A stretch of DNA of 64,000 nucleotides, taken from positions 2,311,001 through 2,375,000 of the forward strand of contig NC_081813.1 of the NCBI RefSeq assembly GCF_030704535.1, read 5' to 3'. The position numbers and the translations under genes were made by a program. The notes under the pieces are model-generated. The model worked only from the letters and a program-made list of their open reading frames with translations. It had not been told where the DNA came from and searched no databases. The DNA is from Vitis vinifera. Taxonomy: Eukaryota > Streptophyta > Magnoliopsida > Vitales > Vitaceae. Positions 39,101-50,601 of this stretch are shown here, one piece after another. Each line of letters starts with the position of its first letter. Position 1 is the first letter of the stretch.

Positions 39101-42100
39101 TATTGACACTTCAAATTAGGAGAACTATAACCATAAAGCAGTGGAAATGATAGGCAGGACGTATGGTCATACATCATCTTTTTCTGTTTCTTCTTCTTCG
39201 GAGTTCTCAACATTGGCGTCTTGACCAAATCTTTCAGAGAGCCACTCCTGCGCTGATGTAACCAATGTGTAAACCATAGCCATACCAAGGTTTTCAGATG
39301 CCTGTGGAACATAGATATCAAGTCAAAATCAACAACTTTCCACTATTCTGTGAAGTTGTATAACCACTTCACAGTACAAAACCTAGAATATGTTTAAAAA
39401 CCCAAGATATCAGTTCTTTCAGTTGCTCTTCAAACTTATGTGAGGTATTGCATCTCAGTTTTTAAGCAACCCCTTTCTCCTAGTGAAGAAAAGGGATGCA
39501 GGAAATTTTCCTCACTTTCCTGAATGTTTTTCCACTCTGCCAACAACATCACTATCTTCCTTTTCCTTTAGGTGCACTTTCCACGGCATATTAAATCAAC
39601 AACCTAAACGTATTTTATATTTGAAACTTAGAATATGCAAAAAAAATAAAAATGCAAGTACCCAAGAGGAAAAAGGAAAAGAGAAAAGGGGGGGTGACAC
39701 TACCTCTTGTTCAAGCTTTTCTTTCAAATTCCGTAGATCTTCATATTGGATTCCTCGTAGACTGAAAAATATAAACTAGGGATCAGAAAACAATTGTTAA
39801 TTTCAAATGCTGTTGCATACATGCGGATATCAATTATCAGTAATCCATCTTCAAAAGAATATAAATAGAAGACAGCTCCTACCATCAAAATGAGTTTCTT
39901 ATCCTTTAAATCTTGTCAAATAAGGCCTCACTACTTAGACTACAATCCCACAACCACTAACCTGCACAGCCAAGAGACACCACCACTCTCAAGGCACTAC
40001 AAGCATCACTACCAGCATCGCATCATCACCATTAATTTACCACCAACCCACCACCTCATCAGCAGTATCTCTACATCAAGCATCCCATTTGCTGCCACCA
40101 TCATTGAAATTTCTTCACCAATTCATTAATCATCAACATTCCTTCACCTCACATTGAACACCATAGAAAATCTCCCCCCAAAATAAGGAATCTTTATCAT
40201 AGAATATAAAACTACACACACTCAAGTTTATGTACTTTAACCACAGAGCTCAATGAAGATCAATTCCAACATCTAAATTCTTGGAACTTGAGAGGGATTT
40301 TTCTTTAAATTAGACACATCTTGATCAATAGTTTATTTATCACTATATATTAATTTATGAAAAACCCAACATACCATATATCTTATTTTTTCAGAAAAAA
40401 TAGGAGGGTTCATTCTCTGGTGCATTGTTAAAGTCTAGAGCTGACAAGCACAAATAAAGGCACTTCATGAAAAAATGGGGAAAGGTGGGAATGTATCCAG
40501 CTCACCCCTTCCAGTATCCAACTTGGTGAGATCAACAGTGGCTGATAGCTCTTTATTTGGTTGATATTTAAGTATTGAATAGTACTTTTAACACTACATA
40601 TTAAGAAGGATGTATCACTAACCTTTTGAAATTCAGATGTGGCGGTTCATCTGGATATTTTTCTGTGTGAGAGAAAATCAAAGCTAGCTGAACTGCAGCA
40701 CAAATTTGGCCAAAAGTTTATGTTAACAGGACATCCACATATAACAAACTTTGAAGCAAGAATACATAACTCAAAAATAGAAAAAAAAAAAAATCATGCT
40801 AATTTTTATGCTGAATAATATTTTAGAATGAGAAAAACAAAGGGATGGATATTCTCCAAATTATTGAATCAGACACAAAGAAAAACCTGGAATGGTGGTT
40901 GCCTCATCTGCCTCATCCTCCTGTTAAACATAAATGAAGATCATTACATTTATGAAAATCCAATTGCTGAATAATAAGCCATATGATAAAGAGAAAACAG
41001 AGGAGGGTGTAATTGATTTTGTAAAACTAGATGCAAGCAAACAATTTCCAGTAGTTATCCTCCCTAACACTGATATTTATAATAACTTTCCCAACAATTT
41101 CCTTTTTTTAATCATATTGTTTTGCTTTGCAACTCCATAAATTCTCAATAAATAAATAAAATTAAGCAAAAGATAGTATCACAATAATTCAAATTCAATA
41201 TGATAACAGTATATTTTGACATTGAAAAATGTCTGAAGATGAATTGATTACATTAAGTTAAATAAAAACACATTAACCAACCCAAAAGAAAGAAAGAAAT
41301 AAAAGCACATTTACCAACACAAAATAAAGGAGTATATAGATGAAGGCCAATGTCTTTTATTAACTTCGTTGATTGGTTTGGTTCTCATTGAGGAAGTAGT
41401 TTTTTTTTCTCTCTTTCTTTTTGCTGGTGTCTTGTATATTTGGTGTGCTCGTTTGGCACTTTTTCTATACAATACTCTCTTTATTTACCTATAAAAAAAA
41501 GAAAAGAAAAAGGAAACTAACACAAAAGAAAGGAGGAGAAGCAAAAGTTACTCTTATCATAGTGGAGAACTTTTTATGAAGAAGAAGAGGAAGAAGAGTT
41601 GCTCTTGTAAACTTAGAGAAGAGTCATGAACTTGGAGAAATCCCAATGATACTCATATAAAGAGAAAAAAAGAAGAGTAAAGCCAAAGTTACTCTTATGA
41701 AATTGGAGAAGAAGAAGCTGAGGAGGGGGGGCAGAAATTACTCTTAGGAAGAAGAAGGCGAATTTACTCTCATGAACTTGAAGAAATTCCAATGTTACTC
41801 ATACGAAAAAAAAAAAGGGGGAATTTACTGTTATGAACTTCATCATATGTCTTCCGATCATTCTTGATTCTACAAAGAAGAAGTAGAAGAAGATTGGAGA
41901 AAACATGATGTTTCTTCATAAGAAGAAGCTGAGAGGGGGAGAGAGAGAGGGGCCGCAGAAGTTACTCTTAAGAAGAAGAGGGTGAATTTACTCTCATGAG
42001 CTTGGAGAAATCCCAATGTTAAGAACTTCCTTTGTTGTGTTAAGAAGAAGAAGAAGACATGTTACTCTTATAACCTTACTTCTTCTGCATGTCATCTTCC

Positions 42101-43599
42101 CATGAAACGACAAGAAGAAGAAGGGAAGAAGTTACTCTTATGACAACAAGAGATAACACCCTGCAACATTTCATTCAATACCATCATCTCAACAAAAGGA
42201 CTATCCTGGATGGAGCTAGGGATTTTTATGTAAGTTTCTCAGGGAAAAACAAATCTCCAACAGAAAGGATGAATCTGATTGATGGTCAATTCAAAATAAT
42301 ATCAGTGGGCACCCTGGTATCTCATGACTAAAAATAATCACAATTCCCTTAGAAAAACGAACCCAAAATAAGGAAATTGAGGCTGAGAGGAGAATATGTA
42401 CCTGTGGAGACAATGTGATTTGAAAGCATCGATTGGAAGTGTTTAGCCCACTCTCACTAGGGTCAATTTCTGGAATAAAGCACCACAGAGAGGAATTGAG
42501 GGAAAAATTTATAAAGACATTAAAAATATGGCAACAATATAAGTGAAAAGGCAGAAACCTAACAGACAAACCTTTGAAATCATCCATAAGTATGGCTTGT
42601 AATGCTTCAATTTCCATTTCCTGCTCTTGCACATAGTCTGTAGAAGTAGAAAGATGGAAAACACACATTGTTCAAGAGTTGAAGATCATGTTGCTTGACA
42701 CAGAGCAATCTCAAAAACCAATAGAAAGTGGTAAATATGAAATCTTATTTTATACAAGTCTTTAGACTCTCTCAAGTGTAATATTCAGCATTATATTCTA
42801 AACTTAATTCCGCCGAATCCAAATCCATTTTGGTTCTGGGGCATCAGCACTACTCAACATTTCAATTAATGCAAAAACACAGAGGTCCCATGCATTGCCC
42901 CAAGAAGCCAAATAAACCAGAAATATGAAATTTGAGAAAACCTTGAATCACCATGAGGTGATTTTGTATATATATATATATATATTTGATAGGTAAAACA
43001 AGAGAGTGTGTTAACTGTTAACACACTCTCACCAAGTTCAAATTCCTAAAATCTCAACGTATAGTCAAAGTAGCAACACCCATTTGAATTCATTAATTTT
43101 GCTCTGCTTGTCAGCAGAGAAAAGGCGGAACAAGAGGTGGAACTGAAATTCTGAGCCTCAAAAAGTTAATCCAGAACAATCAAATCATATAACCCGCAGG
43201 TGGCAAAGAAACAAAACCCATTTGAATTCATCAATTTTGGTGCGTTTGGTTGATTAGGAAATACAGGGGGGAAAAAAAAAATCAAAGTTTCAATTTCGGA
43301 ACCCAAAAGGTAATCCCTACTACCCCTATGATACACACAAATATTCTGTTTGGTTGCTGAAGAAACCTCCGAAAAACAAGGAGTTTAAAATTGCAAATCC
43401 CCGATTTTCATCATTGAACGCAACAAAAACAACCCGCAATCCTTTCTCTGTGTTCGGCTCACTTCTTCATTCTTTTACAAACAAATAGAAGTATAGAACA
43501 CGTCAAAGAAAAGATTAAAAAAATTTCCTTTCTTGTCACTGAATTTTCTCAGCAACCAAACAGAAAGCAAAGATAGAGTTTTGCTAAGTTACCAGTCAT
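36178..43599 (-). CDS. RWD domain protein of the RWDD1/Gir2 (DRG family-regulatory) type
   Basis: Exons in coding order: 43599-43593, 42637-42572, 42469-42402, 40920-40887, 40692-40623, 39761-39704, 39301-39173, 37666-37575, 37027-36943, 36466-36388, 36257-36178 (TAA); 768 nt, 255 residues. The start MTDYVQEQEMEIEALQAILM and the YPDEPP motif mark an N-terminal RWD domain (about 1-115). A DFRP-like segment follows (FLAWRERFEAELALERAKLM, KLSGRQWFESGR), then an acidic tail (DEEDDEDIDFDDDDFEDDEE) and the end SSRRAN. In yeast and animals such proteins bind and stabilise DRG GTPases and contact Gcn1 through RWD, linking to translation control. That role here is family inference. A leader intron is likely between 43634 and 43682. 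Introns are rich in small insertions. Confidence 0.93.
37714..37787 (+). mobile_element. 34-nt LINE 3' stump with 20-bp TSD
   Basis: aataaacatgtgaacttata occurs at 37714-37733 and 37768-37787 without mismatch. Between them are 34 nt: cctaatacaatcctcttatt, then tacctatc and a short A run. The tacctatc-A(n) end is that of the larger LINE at 26466-26483. It lies in an intron of the RWD gene, antisense to that gene. Confidence 0.85.
38264..38284. repeat. Poly(C) run of 21
   Basis: Twenty-one uninterrupted C within a C/CT-rich stretch (about 38245-38315). The RWD gene is on the minus strand, so its pre-mRNA would carry a G21 tract. Assembly length is likely uncertain. Confidence 0.85.
38356..38468 (-). 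repeat. tRNA-like (SINE-type) unit, copy A
   Basis: On the minus strand the unit begins near tggggtgtagctcagcagtt. Its tagctcagcagt resembles a Pol III A box, and agtttgagct about 44 nt later is a weak B box (ggttcganncc). Spacing suits a tRNA-derived SINE head. Compared with copy B it lacks about 17 bp near 38376. It lies in an RWD-gene intron beside CT-rich sequence. Confidence 0.5.
38530..38659 (-). repeat. tRNA-like (SINE-type) unit, copy B
   Basis: Direct repeat of copy A, about 90 percent alike over shared positions and longer by about 17 bp (containing ggtgatatgggtctg on the plus strand). The two copies are separated by about 60 bp of CT-rich sequence. It cannot fold as a full tRNA by inspection, so it is not called a tRNA gene. 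Confidence 0.5.
38971..39026 (-). mobile_element. 22-nt LINE 3' stump with 17-bp TSD
   Basis: catagaatacataagca (38971-38987) and catagaagacataagca (39010-39026) differ at one base. Between them are 22 nt: T12 then gataagtatg, the reverse complement of a LINE tail and its poly(A). It lies in the RWD gene intron between exons 39301-39173 and 37666-37575, in the same orientation as the gene. Confidence 0.75.
41316..41535 (+). mobile_element. 186-nt LINE 3' fragment with 17-bp TSD
   Basis: aacacaaaataaaggag (41316-41332) and aacacaaaagaaaggag (41519-41535) differ at one base and bracket 186 nt. The insert ends with ggcactttttctatacaata and ctctttatttacctat, then an A-rich tail, as in other LINE ends here. 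It lies in the RWD gene intron, antisense to the gene. Confidence 0.8.
41536..42140. repeat. Degenerate purine-rich tandem array (GAAGAAG / agttactcttatgaac)
   Basis: A repeated pattern of gaagaagaag blocks followed by (a)gttactcttatgaacttgg-like blocks recurs at least six times at irregular spacing, for example near 41545, 41670, 41735, 41825, 41960 and 42130. The sub-block agaaatcccaatg recurs at about 41636 and 42007, with agaaattccaatg at about 41782. It fits an old minisatellite with diverged units. It lies in an RWD-gene intron; the transcript would read the pyrimidine-rich complement. Confidence 0.65.
43002..43030. repeat. Perfect 14-bp inverted repeat with 1-nt centre
   Basis: gagagtgtgttaac, t, gttaacacactctc. 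It adjoins a (TA)n run and ttgataggtaaaacaagaga (42984-43003), which looks like the reverse complement of a LINE tail (ctcttgttttacctatc plus AT-rich tail). No target duplication was found. It lies in the first coding intron of the RWD gene. Confidence 0.8.
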
Positions 43600-44618
43600 G
43601 GCTGCTTTCTGGTATCGCAACCCTGTCTACAAACTGAAAAAAACCTAGAGCCCCAATCGTGATCACTGATTCACTGACTTACCTTTTGTTTTTGACAAGT
43701 TATCCCTCATACAGAAGCTAAGGTACGAGCCTCCAACCGAGTAATCACAGCCGTTCATTTAATTGATGGTACAAAAGGTAGGGCCCAAAACGTTGGACCC
43801 ATGCACATCTGTCTAAATGCTGACGTGGCGGTATCAGATGGAGCTGGACACTGATTACGTGGCAGACGATGATGGACAGATGTAGAAACAAAACATAGAA
43901 ATGTAGTGCCTGATCAAAACACTTTTCTTTTTGTTTCTCTCTCTGTTTCTCTCCTTCCCCCCTCTCTCTCTCGGTGTGAAACCTCTCTCCCTCTCCCTCT
44001 CCCTCTCCCTCTCTCCCTCTAAGATACTAAAAGGTACGTTTGATCCAAACACAAGCTGCGCTCTTATTTTTCATATCTCTAAAACCACACCCAAAAGGTT
44101 CTGTAAAGCCCAAAAAGATAAATCAAAAAACACCAACAAAAAAAAAAAAAAAAACCACACCAAAAATTGAAGAACAAGCGCAAATTTTTTCACAAAATCA
44201 TTATTTTGGATGAAAAATAGCGGAAGATCTTCGGATTCTGTATCTAAACCTAATTCCCATTTTTTGGTCCTTGTTTTTTTGCTCTGTCAGATCTCTATCT
44301 CCTCCATAAACCCTCCATTCTAGGTGTCTCTCTCATGTCTTTGTCCTGATCTGATTTTTTTAATGATTTTTTTGGTTTATTTTTTTATTTAGTTTCAGGG
44401 TTCTGGGTTGCATGCAAGGCTGAAGCTTCTCTGATTTTCTTGGGTTTTTCTTGTCTGATTTTTTTAGATAAAGGGCATGACATTTGTTAACGGAAGAGAG
44501 GTTTTTGTGATGTTTTGAGGCGTTGTTGAGTTTGAGAATGGATGGTTGAGATTGGTTTTTGAGATCAGTTTCTGGGTTTTCTGGGTTGTGGTGTAGTGTA
44601 GCGTGGCGTGGCGGAGAG
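43600..44618. promoter_or_regulatory. Divergent promoter shared by the RWD and PWWP genes
   Basis: The two ATGs are 1020 bp apart, head to head. Between them lie ACGTGGC at 43823-43829 and 43857-43863 (G-box/ABRE-like cores), GGGCCC near 43783, and a CT-rich tract at 43930-44020, probably in the PWWP-gene leader. The RWD side has a candidate leader intron (43634-43682). Start sites were not determined. Confidence 0.55.
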
Positions 44619-47600
44619 ATGGGTAGTTCTGGTGAGCCAAACACAAAGGCTATCGACCCGTCGGTGGGCGGGTTGGTTTGGGTCCGACGGAGAAACGGGT
44701 CATGGTGGCCGGGTCGGATAATGGGTTTGGATGAACTCTCTGAAAGTTGTTTGGTTTCGCCGAGATCGGGAACTCCGGTGAAGCTTCTAGGTCGAGAAGA
44801 TGCCAGTGTGTGAGTAGCTTGTGTTTCTATCAGTACTTCCTCTAATATAACGTCTGTTTTGTTTTTGTTTTGTTTTGTTTTGTGTTGTTTAGATTTGATA
44901 ACTTGCATTGCTTTTGTTCATTTTATCCACTAGGTTCATGTATATTTTTTCGGGTTTTAAAGTTGGTTGCTGCTTAAGACTCAACCTTTTGCTTATGCTG
45001 TAATGCTTTGTGCTGTTTGGTTTTTTCCCCCCTAAATAGTTGTTTGATGCAATGGATTGCAAATTTTTTTTCTCTGTAATTGTGTAATAAATGATATTCA
45101 CCTGCCTTAACCGCTTCGTCTAATTTTTGTTGTGGCCAATGTATCAACCAATGTTGGTTGATACATAAATATGTAATGTAGTCTCTGATCGATGTTGAAG
45201 TTTTCTTGATCACTGGCTGTGTATTTGTTATTCATTATAAAGTGCATTTGTGATATGATGAATTCTCAGTCTGCTACTTTCACCACACTTTCAGTGGTAT
45301 TGCATAGTTTTGGAACTGCTACTGATATTGCTCATCTAATGATACTACCACCAGTGCCTTTGTCACTGCTTCCGCTATTGACATCGCTACGCTCAAGCAA
45401 AAGTTTTGTCTGTTCTCCTAGAGACCCAGGACACAAGTGTTTGAAGTGTATGTCACTATTACTAGCAGCATTTTGTTCAGTTTCTCGACTTTTTGGGCAG
45501 AGTCATTCTAGGAAGCCAAGTGCTTGAGTTTTTCCGGAATATTACCTTAGGAGTTGGTTGAGTTGAATCAGTGATAGACCTTCTAGACCATGATGGTGTT
45601 TCTGTCTTATGAGAGAAGCCTTGTGCTTATGAAGAGTAACAGACTGCACTGTCTGTGTTGTCCAAATTGGCCAACTTAGGGACGATCCCCAAGGCTGATT
45701 ACCAATGTTGTGAGGCTCACTGTATGTGAGATTCTGTCTCATACTGTAACAAAAATTTAGGATCTCATCATTGAATTAAAAAGAATTTGCAAGATTTAAA
45801 AATTAAAAACACCTTCAATTCTCTTCAGCTTTATTTTACAATAGGGATGCATTTAGATGTTATTTGGAAGGGGTTGTGGTCTTGAATCAGAACATTGTTT
45901 TTCATAACTTAGCAAAGGGATTTTTTTATTTTTTATTTTATTTTAAACTTATGTAATGTGATGTGAGTTTGTAGCAAGATTGTTTTGTCCTTAAGGCACT
46001 TTTCCTAATATAATTATTCATGATTTGCCCATAAAAAAGAGACTTTATTTGTGAAAAAAACTCAGTACTGATTTTCCTAATTTGATTTTGTTAGTCTATG
46101 GTGGTCTAATTCTCTCTTTCTCTCTCCCTCGCGTGTGCTCTCTCTCTCTCTCACACACACACATGTTTCTTGTTTATTTTCGTTCTAGGTAAATATTTCT
46201 TAGCTTGAATTTAAATTGTTTGAAATGCTTCATTTAGGTAATCATGTTATGAATTTTTTGTTTGTTTTGTTTTTGGTTTTTCTTAATTTAGTTGACTATT
46301 TCCTATTTATCTTCCAAATAGAAAACCATAATTTTTTGTACTTCTCCCAAATTATTGAAGTGGTGAAAATTTAAACAGGTTCCCTTAGGAAAGAAAATTT
46401 GGCCAACCAGTCACAATTTTAGAACATACTAAAATGTTGCTTGGTATCCACCAACATCTTTCATAATCTTTTGTGCTTGCATTGTAACTATATTTGTGGT
46501 TTTCAACAATTTGGTGCTCTTGGTGCTCGATGTCATTTGCTTTTCTATTTTCAAGGTTGCATATTTTCTTCCAGGAATTTAACTTTTTCTTTCACACTCA
46601 AGCTCAAAAGTTTATTTTGGGGATTTTAGCTTTCTACTGATATGCACACATGGTCTGAGTTTGTTGACAAGATTGTTTTTTGAGGGTTCAGGGACTGGTA
46701 TAATCTTGAAAAATCTAAGCGGGTGAAAGCATTTCGTTGTGGGGAGTATGATGAATGCATTGAAAAAGCCAAAGCTTCTGCAGCTAATTCTAATAAGAAA
46801 GCAGTGAAATATGCTCGGAGGGAAGATGCCATTCTTCATGCTCTTGAAATTGAAAACGCTCGTGAATCCAAAGATCGTTTGGACGTTTGCTCAGATAACT
46901 CAGGAGCAGAAGAACATGGTAGTTGGGCAAGGGAATCACCTGCCATGTTTGATCCTGACAAAGAAAATGATGATATGGCTGACGAAGTGAGTACTTTTGA
47001 AGATAATTCAAATTCAGCTCAGGAATTGTCCCAATCTGGAATTTCATTTGAAGAGCCAAATCACATTAGTGCTCCTAAGGTGCAATCTGTGCAGGGAAGG
47101 AGGCGACGAACTCCAAATGATTCAGAGGATGATGGAACAGAAGGAGCTAAGCGTATGAAAGGACTTGAGGACTTGGGCCTAGGTGTTGTCTCAACTAGAA
47201 AGGTTCAGGCTGGAGGTGTGCTTGAGCTGGTTCAACAAGACAGTGTTGCATTATGTGATAATGGCAATTGTACACCTGGTGGAAGTCCTGTAAATGGGAG
47301 CAAAGGTTATTTCACATCATTGAAAAGAAAGAGAACTCAGGTGGCTAATGTTCAGGAATTCTTAAAAAGGAAAAACCGCCGTCGTCCATTGACAAAGGTT
47401 TTGGAGAGTACTGCTATGGTATCTGTTCCTGTTATGTGTGACCAATTAGCCAGTTCAAGTGGATCACCCCTACGTGGTGTGTCTGATGGCAAGGTTTCTG
47501 GATTAGAATCTAATGAGTCAAAAAGAAGCTTTTCAATGGTAATTAACAATAATTCAGACAGCACTGGAGTTTCATATGAGAATGGAGCCTCATTAAATGC

Positions 47601-50600
47601 TTCTGAACATGCCTCTGATGTTTCCCATATTCCCTATAAGCTGAAGGAGAATGAAATTTCCAGCATGTCTGGGTTGCATGAGAATGATTCCTCAGACAGG
47701 TTATTTGACGTGCCATTTGTTGGGGAGGAAAAGCATTCCGCAGGTATGGTTGATTGCAAATGCAAAGTAATTCAATTCGATGTATACTGTCTTTTTTCTG
47801 TAATCCATGTCTCTCTTTGTCATTTAAGCTATTATTATTGATGTCCAACCTAGCAGTATTTGTAGTTGAACTTTGCCTAATGCCATAAAACCATTGTACC
47901 ATGGAAAAGCAGGAGGCTACTTTGAGCTTATCTGACCTAATAAACCATGGTCAAATGACCAAAGTCCATTTTGAATGATATTCAACCAGTTCAGTATGTT
48001 ATTTCCACTTCTCGAAATGGAAAAGGTGTTCCTAAGAATGGGTATTCTACATTACCCAACCACACTAGAGCATCTCCAATGGGATGCTAAAAAGGCATGC
48101 TATCCTCAAAATATAGCATTTGGCTTTAGTATTGTTGCTCCAATCTATTGTACTTATTCTTACTTTAATATACTATACTGTTGTTTCTCATAAAAAAAAA
48201 ATGTGCAATGTATGTGCTAAAATATGGCAATGCCATTTTTTGTGCCAAATTTGGCATTGCCATTTCATATGCCAAACAACACTAGCATTACATTAAGCAT
48301 TATGCATTGAAGTAATGTGCTAAAATTTGGCATCTCTGTTTTAGCATTTGCATCAGAGAGTAATTGTCAATGCTAAAAACTAGCTTTAATATTGCTATTT
48401 TAGCATTGAGAGTTAGAGATGCTCTTCAGAGTTGGGACAGAAAGCTTGTTTGAGTTGAGTGAATTAAGAGTACAATATTCAAGGTCTCTGTAAAGCTCTT
48501 GTATATGGAATTTAAAGTTCTTTTCTTATATAGATAATTAGCAAGAGATACTATTTATTCAAGATCTCTCTAAAGATACTATTTATTCTTGTTGATCAGC
48601 ATGCAATGTTTTTTGTTTTTTTTTCGGTTGTTAAGATTTGGATTGTTTTTTATCTTCCATATAGGAGAATACATATGTGCAAAGGATAATCTTAAAAAAG
48701 TAGTTAATGCCTGCCCAAACATTGTTAAAAAGGATGTTTGAAGATGAAGTACATAAATATGTTGTTTACTCATTTAAGACTCCATGTTTGACAAAAGAAA
48801 AAACAGAATATATCTTTCCAAGCTTTTTTATCTGCTGAACTATCTGCAAGCCTTTTGTTTTGGACAAGCAGTTTGTCTGAACACATTTTAGGCTTTTGTA
48901 CATTCTTTTGGACGAGCACTTTATCTAGACACATTTTGGACAAGCCCTCAGAGGCTCCAAAAGGCCAAACACAGCTTAAGGGCTATGCAAAAAACAACAT
49001 CCATGCCTTACTTAGAGCTCAACATATTTGCTGTCATAAAATAGAATTCATAGGATCTCATAGAATAACATAAATTTTGGAATATTATAGTGTGCATTCT
49101 CATTTATAGAACTGTACTTGTTTCTAGTGCTTGTATGTGAAGCTTTGTTTTCTTCCATCTATGTTTTGTACTTGTATTAATGTATCTTTTACCTTTGTTT
49201 TTTGTGATGCTAACTTGTATCCTCGTTATTTCCAGTACCCAGTCTATTGTTGTGAATCAACTACACCCCTATAAAACTGATAATGAGTTTTCCTATTTCT
49301 TTCTTTACACCTGCATTTTGTTTACTTCTTTTATACTGCAGTTACAGTAGTTGTTTAACAAAGCCTCCTTATGTGTCTTCTTGTATCTCAATGTGAGGCC
49401 TGGCACAAAATAGTGAGGATATATTGTTCTTCTGCTTATATATTATTTGATTTCACCAGGTTTTTCTCCCATATTTGTATCTTGTTCATCGGGAAAGCCT
49501 CAAGTTGGTGGTTTGGGAAGGCAATCTAGTCAAAGTAGTCAAGCTGAAACTGTGTCCTTGAGAAATGAGGGACTTAATGAATCTGGTTCTACGAGTTCAG
49601 AAGCTGTTCACACCAGTAATTGCAACCAGAGGATAGAGAAAGGTACTTCAAAGTGGCAGTTAAAAGGAAAGAGGAACTCAAGACATATAAATAAAAATAG
49701 AAAACAGAACTTGAGAAAATCTGTGGACATGGATGATGAATCAGATGCTTATTTGGCAGGTATAGAGCACCAGGATGGATTCTCTCTAGGTTCTGATCAA
49801 AAGGTTGATTGCAATCCCGTTGGCGGGTCTGTCATTTCAGACAGTTGTACCTTACAAGGGAAGTCCAAGCCAGTTATAGATGACCAGGAAAGTGGACACC
49901 GGAATTGGAGCAGGCATATTTCTCACAGAGAACCTCATTTGAGGGGGCCAACATCTGAGGTGAAACGTTTGCCTGATTGCTCTTTGACTCCTCAACGATC
50001 ACTTCCCTATCGGCATTCACGTTTTACAGTTAACCCCAGGTATCAGATGCCAGATCTTCCCTTCAGAAATTTTTACTCAAATTCTTGCTTATATGATGTT
50101 AATCTGGAAGTGAAAGCCAACTACCGGCCCCAGCATGTGCCATTAGTGTCCCTCATGAGCAAATTGAATGGAAAAGCCATTGTTGGTCACCCTCTCACAG
50201 TTGAGGTTTTAGATGATTTGTCCGATCTTCTGCTGAGTGACTCTGAATATGACCCAACTACCATGTCTGTTTCGGAAGGAGATGAGATGGGTTATGCAGT
50301 TAAGCGAAATTCAGAAACTCGAAGACTTCCCACCAAGCATTCAACATTGCAACTGCGTGTTTCACCTAGTAAATCACCCAAGATGAAGAAAGGAGGGCTC
50401 TTGTCAAAAAAGATCAGGAAACTATCTTCACTAACTGGTTCTCACAAGAAAAGAGATGAAGAGAGGAAACCAGTAGTGGACAAGCTTAAGGGTCCTGCTA
50501 TAGCTTGTATCCCACTGAAACTGGTGTTCAGTAGGTTAAATGAAGCCGTAAACAGTTCAGCACGACCAGCACACCATGCTCTAACGCCAAGCGATCCTTG

Positions 50601-50601
50601 A
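44619..50601 (+). CDS. PWWP-domain protein (Tudor/PWWP superfamily)
   Basis: Exons 44619-44809, 46692-47743 and 49460-50601 (TGA) join in frame to 794 residues. GGLVWVRRRNGSWWPGRIMG (residues 17-36) is a PWWP domain core with the signature as SWWP. The domain continues across the first intron through DWYNLEKSKRVKAFRCGEYD to about residue 110. PWWP domains bind methylated histone lysines and DNA, so a chromatin role in the nucleus is expected. The remainder is low-complexity with basic patches (LKRKRTQ, FLKRKNRRR) and a conserved-looking C-terminal part (VEVLDDLSDLLLSDSEYDPT, ACIPLKLVFSRLNEAV). From memory it matches the uncharacterised Arabidopsis protein At1g51745. Intron 1 (44810-46691) shows no gene, only a possible LINE-like tail near 45985-46040; intron 2 carries a MITE. 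Confidence 0.9.
48068..48424. repeat. MITE with GAGCATCTCCAATGG-type ends
   Basis: The left end is gagcatctccaatgggatgc and the right end is gttagagatgctc; the reverse complement gagcatctctaac matches the left for the first ~10 bases. Ends of this kind are common in plant MITEs. The body repeats 'gctaaaat' and 'atttggcat' motifs. It lies in intron 2 of the PWWP gene. Confidence 0.6.

Noticed and set aside
44360..44908. Minus-strand open frame of 182 codons
   Set aside because: Antisense to the PWWP first exon and its leader; no known domain, and the sense strand carries the clear PWWP motif.
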